A stretch of 10,394 bases of DNA from an uncultured Desulfovibrio sp. (lineage in GTDB: Bacteria > Desulfobacterota > Desulfovibrionia > Desulfovibrionales > Desulfovibrionaceae), in contig URBN01000054.1 in assembly GCA_900546145.1 (NCBI GenBank), positions 1-10,394 on the forward strand, read 5' to 3'. Position 1 is the stretch's first letter. The number at the start of each line of letters is the position of its first letter. Both the position numbers and the translations under genes were made by a program. Shown one piece after another: positions 7,101 to 10,394 of the stretch. The notes under the pieces were generated by a model. The model was not told the DNA's origin and ran no database searches. It worked only from the letters and a program-made list of their open reading frames with translations.

Positions 7101-7203
7101 TGACGAGGGGGATGGCGCCTCTTTCCGCGTCCTTCAGGAGGAGTTTGCGGAAGGCGGGGAGGAAGGGGGCGTTCCAGGAAAAGATCAGAAAGGGGTTAGA
7201 CAT
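4198..7203 (-). CDS. addB: AddB-type subunit of a helicase-nuclease, with iron-sulphur PD-(D/E)XK nuclease
   Basis: This 1001-residue protein is the likely partner of the upstream AddA-like protein in resecting double-strand DNA ends for homologous recombination. Residues 1 to about 650 resemble an inactive SF1 helicase fold: NVSLGVPLAEAPVF lies in the first half, and IMGVMESLLLDFDSVYI with DERLPG follows later. No Walker A motif is present, so it is unlikely to bind ATP in the usual way. The C-terminal nuclease carries H730 (GKLLH), D831 (GGRFDRMD), D844-Y-K846 and QLPAY (896-900). C698, C990, C993 and C999, with C-x2-C-x5-C at the C-terminus, match the AddB 4Fe-4S cluster pattern that pins the nuclease domain. 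The start overlaps the AddA-like stop by 8 bases (ATGTCTAA). A GAGGGAGAG-rich stretch just upstream could serve as ribosome site, so translational coupling is likely. The nuclease call is secure and AddB assignment strong. Confidence 0.9.
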   Translation of the reverse strand: MSNPFLIFSWNAPFLPAFRKLLLKDAERGAIPLVISRSTWPGQYLRSMYLREAERGKNEPSRLLPRFMTLDEVVESWYAAVHGKAELPAGPLDQVEILYRAVQAAGGEEGRHSLRDLDLAGFFPWGLRLADLLDEMFANLVTPADIPGLEGEVLPYAADLLAKLGNISAFYLNELEKHGMTTPGIMLKHVAEKAGEGIPAPLAPSEERPVYLIGFHTLSAGKDAVLKALWQAGADVCLHADPALAGSGPVHWVCRRFRTWMEEWHAGAEAAGEPAASPKAEETFFPGFDLHSQLGQLGGALSRRNRRASSAIILPYPRVLMPVLHHLPDEDRPDVNVSLGVPLAEAPVFQLIHALTVLQMKRLGTRYHWKELLDVISSPLLSGLTSSGGQPLQPVLERACRAVRTGRRYTDPFTDVATEDHVLFSGREAEVAALREVLDVAVTAFSDADTPEKTGLALAGLMTYVRGHITEEARARASMDMECLYRLQNTIIPALRDSLMAKSQLPLETLALITDGLMNRQLIFFEPPSSRLVLLQIMGVMESLLLDFDSVYIIEATDERLPGVKKRDPILPDSLRSLLGLPDLNAGNVEKGYAIMRLCRSARHVHFYWQEGVRSGMFNERRTRSRFVEEYIWEREKEEKRIFKRGQPPLGLPSIKLTPMGPADRILDLSRNARVRAEMDALLQRKISPSALDMYVRCPAQFGFYRLSHFTEPDEVNEGDNPAEVGKLLHEVLQIFHERRLGQKLPPAADRGPLKDELIALFEERLHAPSCILTSTLPPESLYALTASAGRRLRDYLDRQPDDACPIRLETDFQAPVTVCGRTFTLGGRFDRMDQRGNGLTILDYKTGTIHSFSGKFWKNTEFFDDAENILSQSAPQPESVTELLEEIRREKASVQLPAYITIARSAKRRFISAGDRKTFRIPGEVTDACFVELRDRGEEKSFCDISAGDDAEIRAIRDFALPHAHLLPEIVLLSLSMAETLEQRRGLHCMNCPFLTLCQS

Positions 7204-10200
7204 TGGCTCTCTCCCTCATGGCGGCTATGGCGGCGGTAAGTCCCTGCGCGTCGGTTTTGAGCGTGGCTCCCGCCGCGTTCACCACGCAGCATTCGCGGCG
7301 GGTCAGGTAGCAGAGCACGGCGAGGGGCTGTTTCAGTCCGGTGTCCCCGAGGCTCTTCAGGTAGAGGCGCATCTTGGCCTCGTATTTTCTCTCAACTTCC
7401 GGGCTCAGCACCTCCTCCGAGCCGTGCTTGTAGTCGATGACGAGGGCGCCGTCAGGATCCGGCACAATCAGGTCGGCCCTGAGCATTTTCGGATCCGCGC
7501 CGCCCCTGAGGAGGTTCTGCTCGGCAAGGCCCCTGTCCATCCAGTCCCCGGCGCCGGGGAGGGAGAGGAACCAGGATATTTCCTCTTCGGCCTGCCCGCG
7601 GAAGGGGACGGGAGCGGCTCCGTGGCCTGGCGAATACGGCACCTCATTGAGCCAGGGCTTTTTGCGGAAGTTCCGGCTGAGCACAAGATCCACGTCCCGC
7701 GCCGCAGCGGGGAGCTTCGCGAGCTCCTCGAGGCAGGAGTGGATAAAGATGCCCTGCTCGCGGGCCGGGTTCAGGGGATGGCTTTCGTCCATGTAGTCGA
7801 GGTGCACGTGAAGTTTCGGTACCCAGCTCATGGGAGCCCAGGGTTTTTCGTCCGCGCCGCTCTCTTCCGGGAACGGTTCCGGACCTGCCGTGATATCGTT
7901 TTCCGGCGCGGCCGTTTCCCACCCGGGGGTTTCGGGCGGCCAGGCGTCTTCCGGAGGCACGTCATCGTCGAAAACGGTCATCTCAAAACCGTCTTCATCG
8001 GGGATGATCCGGCCTTCGGGATACCCGGAATCGTCAGAAGAAGGGAAGATGCCGTCCTCTTCCTGCTCCCCGCCCCAGCGGGGTGTGTCGCTGATGCAGC
8101 CCCGCATGACGCGCTCGCCGCTTCCGTCTTCTCCGTCTCCGTTCTCCGTCTCTCCGGCTGTCACGTCCGGCTCTGTGCCAGCCTCTGCTCCGGATGCTTC
8201 GACTGTGGCGTCCGCAGTCACGATTTCGGGCACGCCCGGAGCGCCGGCGCAGGAGGTGAGCATGGCGGCCATCATGGGCCCGAGGAGGCTGTCCTTTTCC
8301 GAGTACAGGACCCAGAGATCCTTTTCGGCGCGCGTGAAGGCCACGTAAAAGGTGTTGAGGGTTTCAAAACCGTCCATGGCGAGGGCCTGATACGCTCCCT
8401 GCGGGTACCGGGTTCCTGTTTCGCCCAGGCCGCGGAAGGTTCTGTTCAGATGGTCGGTGTATTCGATGAACCCGAGTTTCCCCCTGTGGGGGCGTCTCCT
8501 CTCAAGGAGGGGGTAGATGACCACGGGGGCCTGGAGGCCTTTCGACTTGTGGACGGTCATGATGCTTACGGCCTGCATGCCTTCGGGCATGGGCACCTTT
8601 TCCTCGCCGCCGTGCTCCTTCCACTGGGTGAGGAAGTCGGAGAGGGAGATGATGCCCTGGGACGCGCAGGCGCTGATAATCTCAAGGAAGCGCTTCAGGA
8701 AGGGGGCGGATTCCTCAAAGCGGCTGTACACGTCCTCGTGCCTGTACCACTCGCAGATGATGTCATAGACGGTCATGACCGGAAGGCTCCGGAGGAGAGG
8801 GGCGATGTGCTCCTCAAAGATCCGAGGATGGGCCGCGCGCCAGAGTTCGTACAGCGGAACAGGCGGCCTGGGATCGTCCAGGCTCCTCGGATGCCTGCTG
8901 TTCTCGTCCGCGAGGAGGCTGATAATGTCGTCGTCGAGATCGCGGCGGGTGATGCCTTCCCCGTCCGAGAGACAGTGGGAAAAGATGCTGCCCGTGACTA
9001 CGGTCCAGAAGGCCGCGTCGTCCTGGGGATTGAGCAGGAAGGTGAGGAGGGCTTCGGACTGCACGATGAGGGGATGATCCCTGACGAGAAGGCTGTCTTC
9101 CGTGACAACGGGGATGTTTTCCGCCGAGAGGCGCCGGGCCAGGGACTGGGCGCTTTTCCCGGTGCGCACGAGAATGAGCATATCCTCCCAGCCGTGCCCG
9201 GCTTCGTGCTCCGTGCGCAGGGCCTCAATCACGCCTTCCTCTACGGGATCCGCTTCTCCGGCTTCCAGTTCGCTGTTTTTCGGCCTGCCGCTGTAGTTCA
9301 CGAGGTGGACGGCGCCGCCTTCCTTCGTGTCCGGCGTGCATTCCTGGGACGCGTCTTTATACGTATCCGCGACCCTGGCCGCGAAGTAGTCCGTGAGCAT
9401 TTCGCCCGGCGCGGGGCCGTCCGGCTGATCACAGAGGCCCGGCACTTCGCCGCAGCTGAAAGACTGGATGTTTTCCTTTCCCTCGCCGCTGAAGCGGGAA
9501 AGAAGGACTTCCAGCGCGTTTTCCCGCTTCCCGAGAGCGGAGAAGATGGCGTTGTTGAAGGCGATGATTTCTTTATAGCTTCTGTAGTTGGCCGGAAGGT
9601 TCTGGAGCACCGGGGCGCCGGACGGAGCCAGGAGTTCCGGATCCCTGGCCACTCTGCCGAAGAGCCCGGAATTGCCGCCGCGGAATCCGTAGATGGCCTG
9701 CTTCACGTCGCCCACCCAGGTGAGCGTACCGCCTTCGGAGAGCGCTTCGGTGACAAGCGGCTTCAGGGCCTGCCACTGGGAGTCGTTGGTGTCCTGGAAC
9801 TCGTCGATGAGAAAGTGTCTGAGACGCGTTCCGAGACGGCATACGGCCTCGGGGACGCCCCCGTTTTCAAAGATGTCCCGCACGCGGCCGGGGATGCTGT
9901 CGTTGAGCACCGTGCCGTTCTTCTCGGCTTCCTTATAAAGATCGTACACGCGCCAGGCGAGATCGAGAAAGCAGCTGTAGACGGCCGTGCTGCCCGCGAG
10001 ACGATCCACGAGGTCGAAGTCGGCGGTGTTTTCCGAGAGTTCCATCTGCAGGCTGTCGCGGGCCTCAATGGCAGTGTAGTCGGTAATGGATGCGCGCCTG
10101 TTGATTTTTGCTTCTTCGTACCTCAGGCTTTTGCTGCCGAGCCTTTTGTCACCGGCCCTGATGCGGATTTTCGCGAAGTCCTTCGGAGCCGCGGGCTCAT

Positions 10201-10394
10201 CTTTTCCGCCTGTGGCCTGCCATTCTTCAAGAAAGGCGTCAGCGGCCTTCCGGAGGCCCTTGGTATACGTTTTGTTCAGGGAAGCGGGCGGGGCGTCGAG
10301 CCTCAGGAGCTGTTTCGCGTTCGTATAGATGGCCTGTTTGTAGCCGGAGACGGCTTCTTCGAAATCCTTCTGCTCCGTGAGGAGGAGAGCCTTT
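7196..10394 (-). CDS. addA: AddA-type UvrD-family helicase-nuclease, partial (5' end beyond the window)
   Basis: The reading frame stays open to the right edge, giving 1065 visible residues. The most upstream visible Met (10043-10045) is internal, since helicase-like sequence continues 116 codons further without a stop. Visible SF1A helicase motifs in order are DEFQDT (motif II, 9788-9805), GDVKQAIYGFRG (III, 9677-9712), NYRS (IV, 9578-9589), MTVHKSKGLQ (V, 8531-8560) and YVAFTRAEKD (VI, 8318-8347). Walker A lies outside. An acidic linker (7844-8227) leads to a PD-(D/E)XK nuclease with His at 7739-7741 (GIFIH), Asp at 7472-7474 (RADLIV), DYK at 7427-7435 and a Y-x3-M-x2-Y helix. It should unwind and cut DNA ends from the 3' strand as the AddA motor, with the downstream AddB-like subunit. 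Roughly 200 N-terminal residues are missing if it has typical AddA length. A RecB-like name is possible, but the AddB-like neighbour favours AddA. Confidence 0.92.
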   Translation of the reverse strand, partial: KALLLTEQKDFEEAVSGYKQAIYTNAKQLLRLDAPPASLNKTYTKGLRKAADAFLEEWQATGGKDEPAAPKDFAKIRIRAGDKRLGSKSLRYEEAKINRRASITDYTAIEARDSLQMELSENTADFDLVDRLAGSTAVYSCFLDLAWRVYDLYKEAEKNGTVLNDSIPGRVRDIFENGGVPEAVCRLGTRLRHFLIDEFQDTNDSQWQALKPLVTEALSEGGTLTWVGDVKQAIYGFRGGNSGLFGRVARDPELLAPSGAPVLQNLPANYRSYKEIIAFNNAIFSALGKRENALEVLLSRFSGEGKENIQSFSCGEVPGLCDQPDGPAPGEMLTDYFAARVADTYKDASQECTPDTKEGGAVHLVNYSGRPKNSELEAGEADPVEEGVIEALRTEHEAGHGWEDMLILVRTGKSAQSLARRLSAENIPVVTEDSLLVRDHPLIVQSEALLTFLLNPQDDAAFWTVVTGSIFSHCLSDGEGITRRDLDDDIISLLADENSRHPRSLDDPRPPVPLYELWRAAHPRIFEEHIAPLLRSLPVMTVYDIICEWYRHEDVYSRFEESAPFLKRFLEIISACASQGIISLSDFLTQWKEHGGEEKVPMPEGMQAVSIMTVHKSKGLQAPVVIYPLLERRRPHRGKLGFIEYTDHLNRTFRGLGETGTRYPQGAYQALAMDGFETLNTFYVAFTRAEKDLWVLYSEKDSLLGPMMAAMLTSCAGAPGVPEIVTADATVEASGAEAGTEPDVTAGETENGDGEDGSGERVMRGCISDTPRWGGEQEEDGIFPSSDDSGYPEGRIIPDEDGFEMTVFDDDVPPEDAWPPETPGWETAAPENDITAGPEPFPEESGADEKPWAPMSWVPKLHVHLDYMDESHPLNPAREQGIFIHSCLEELAKLPAAARDVDLVLSRNFRKKPWLNEVPYSPGHGAAPVPFRGQAEEEISWFLSLPGAGDWMDRGLAEQNLLRGGADPKMLRADLIVPDPDGALVIDYKHGSEEVLSPEVERKYEAKMRLYLKSLGDTGLKQPLAVLCYLTRRECCVVNAAGATLKTDAQGLTAAIAAMRERANV
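7844..8227 (-). other. Acidic low-complexity linker inside the AddA-like protein
   Basis: These 128 codons lie between helicase motif VI and the nuclease domain. They encode about 38 Asp or Glu and only about 5 Arg or Lys, with many Gly, Pro, Ser and Thr and little sign of secondary structure. AddA proteins do tether the nuclease by a linker, but this one is long and strongly negative. It may be a flexible tether or a DNA-mimicking segment; both are inference. Confidence 0.7.

Noticed and set aside
10043..10045. An ATG taken as the start of a 949-residue helicase
   Set aside because: The frame continues upstream without a stop to the window edge, and a start here would leave the protein without Walker A and the rest of its first motor domain. 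It is an internal Met of a gene cut by the window.

Overview
The window holds five protein genes and no RNA genes, mobile elements or CRISPR arrays that I can see. Coding DNA is GC-rich with many G- or C-ending codons, while the intergenic stretches are clearly more AT-rich. Two proteins have Sec signal peptides and one has a lipoprotein-type N-terminus, so the host is a Gram-negative-style bacterium. The AddAB-type pair and the nucleoside hydrolase variant would fit a Desulfovibrionaceae-like delta-proteobacterium, but that placement is a guess from sequence flavour.

Layout. Positions 1-143 are AT-rich, with no gene or convincing terminator. Positions 144-1058 (minus) encode a secreted protein of unknown function with an acidic, proline-rich tail. 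A 255-base divergent control region (1059-1313) follows, carrying back-to-back candidate promoters, each preceded by the octamer GGAAAAGT. On the plus strand come an exported nucleoside hydrolase (1314-2411) and a lipoprotein 5'-nucleotidase of the UshA type (2503-4122). Together they form a two-step route from extracytoplasmic nucleotides through nucleosides to free base plus ribose. A small hairpin lies between them. A strong two-way terminator (4144-4182) separates this group from the convergent genes to its right.

Positions 4198-10394 (minus) carry an AddA/AddB-type double-strand-break repair nuclease pair. The helicase-nuclease subunit is upstream and runs off the right edge, so its Walker A region is not visible. 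The iron-sulphur nuclease subunit is downstream and overlaps it by 8 bases, so the two are probably translated together. Both subunits keep a complete-looking PD-(D/E)XK nuclease signature. The AddB-like subunit has no Walker A motif.

No clearly new multi-gene system is visible. The items most worth a second look are the altered metal-site signature of the nucleoside hydrolase, the 128-residue acidic linker in the AddA-like protein, the mirrored octamers between the divergent promoters, and the unknown secreted protein that may share control with the nucleotide-scavenging genes.
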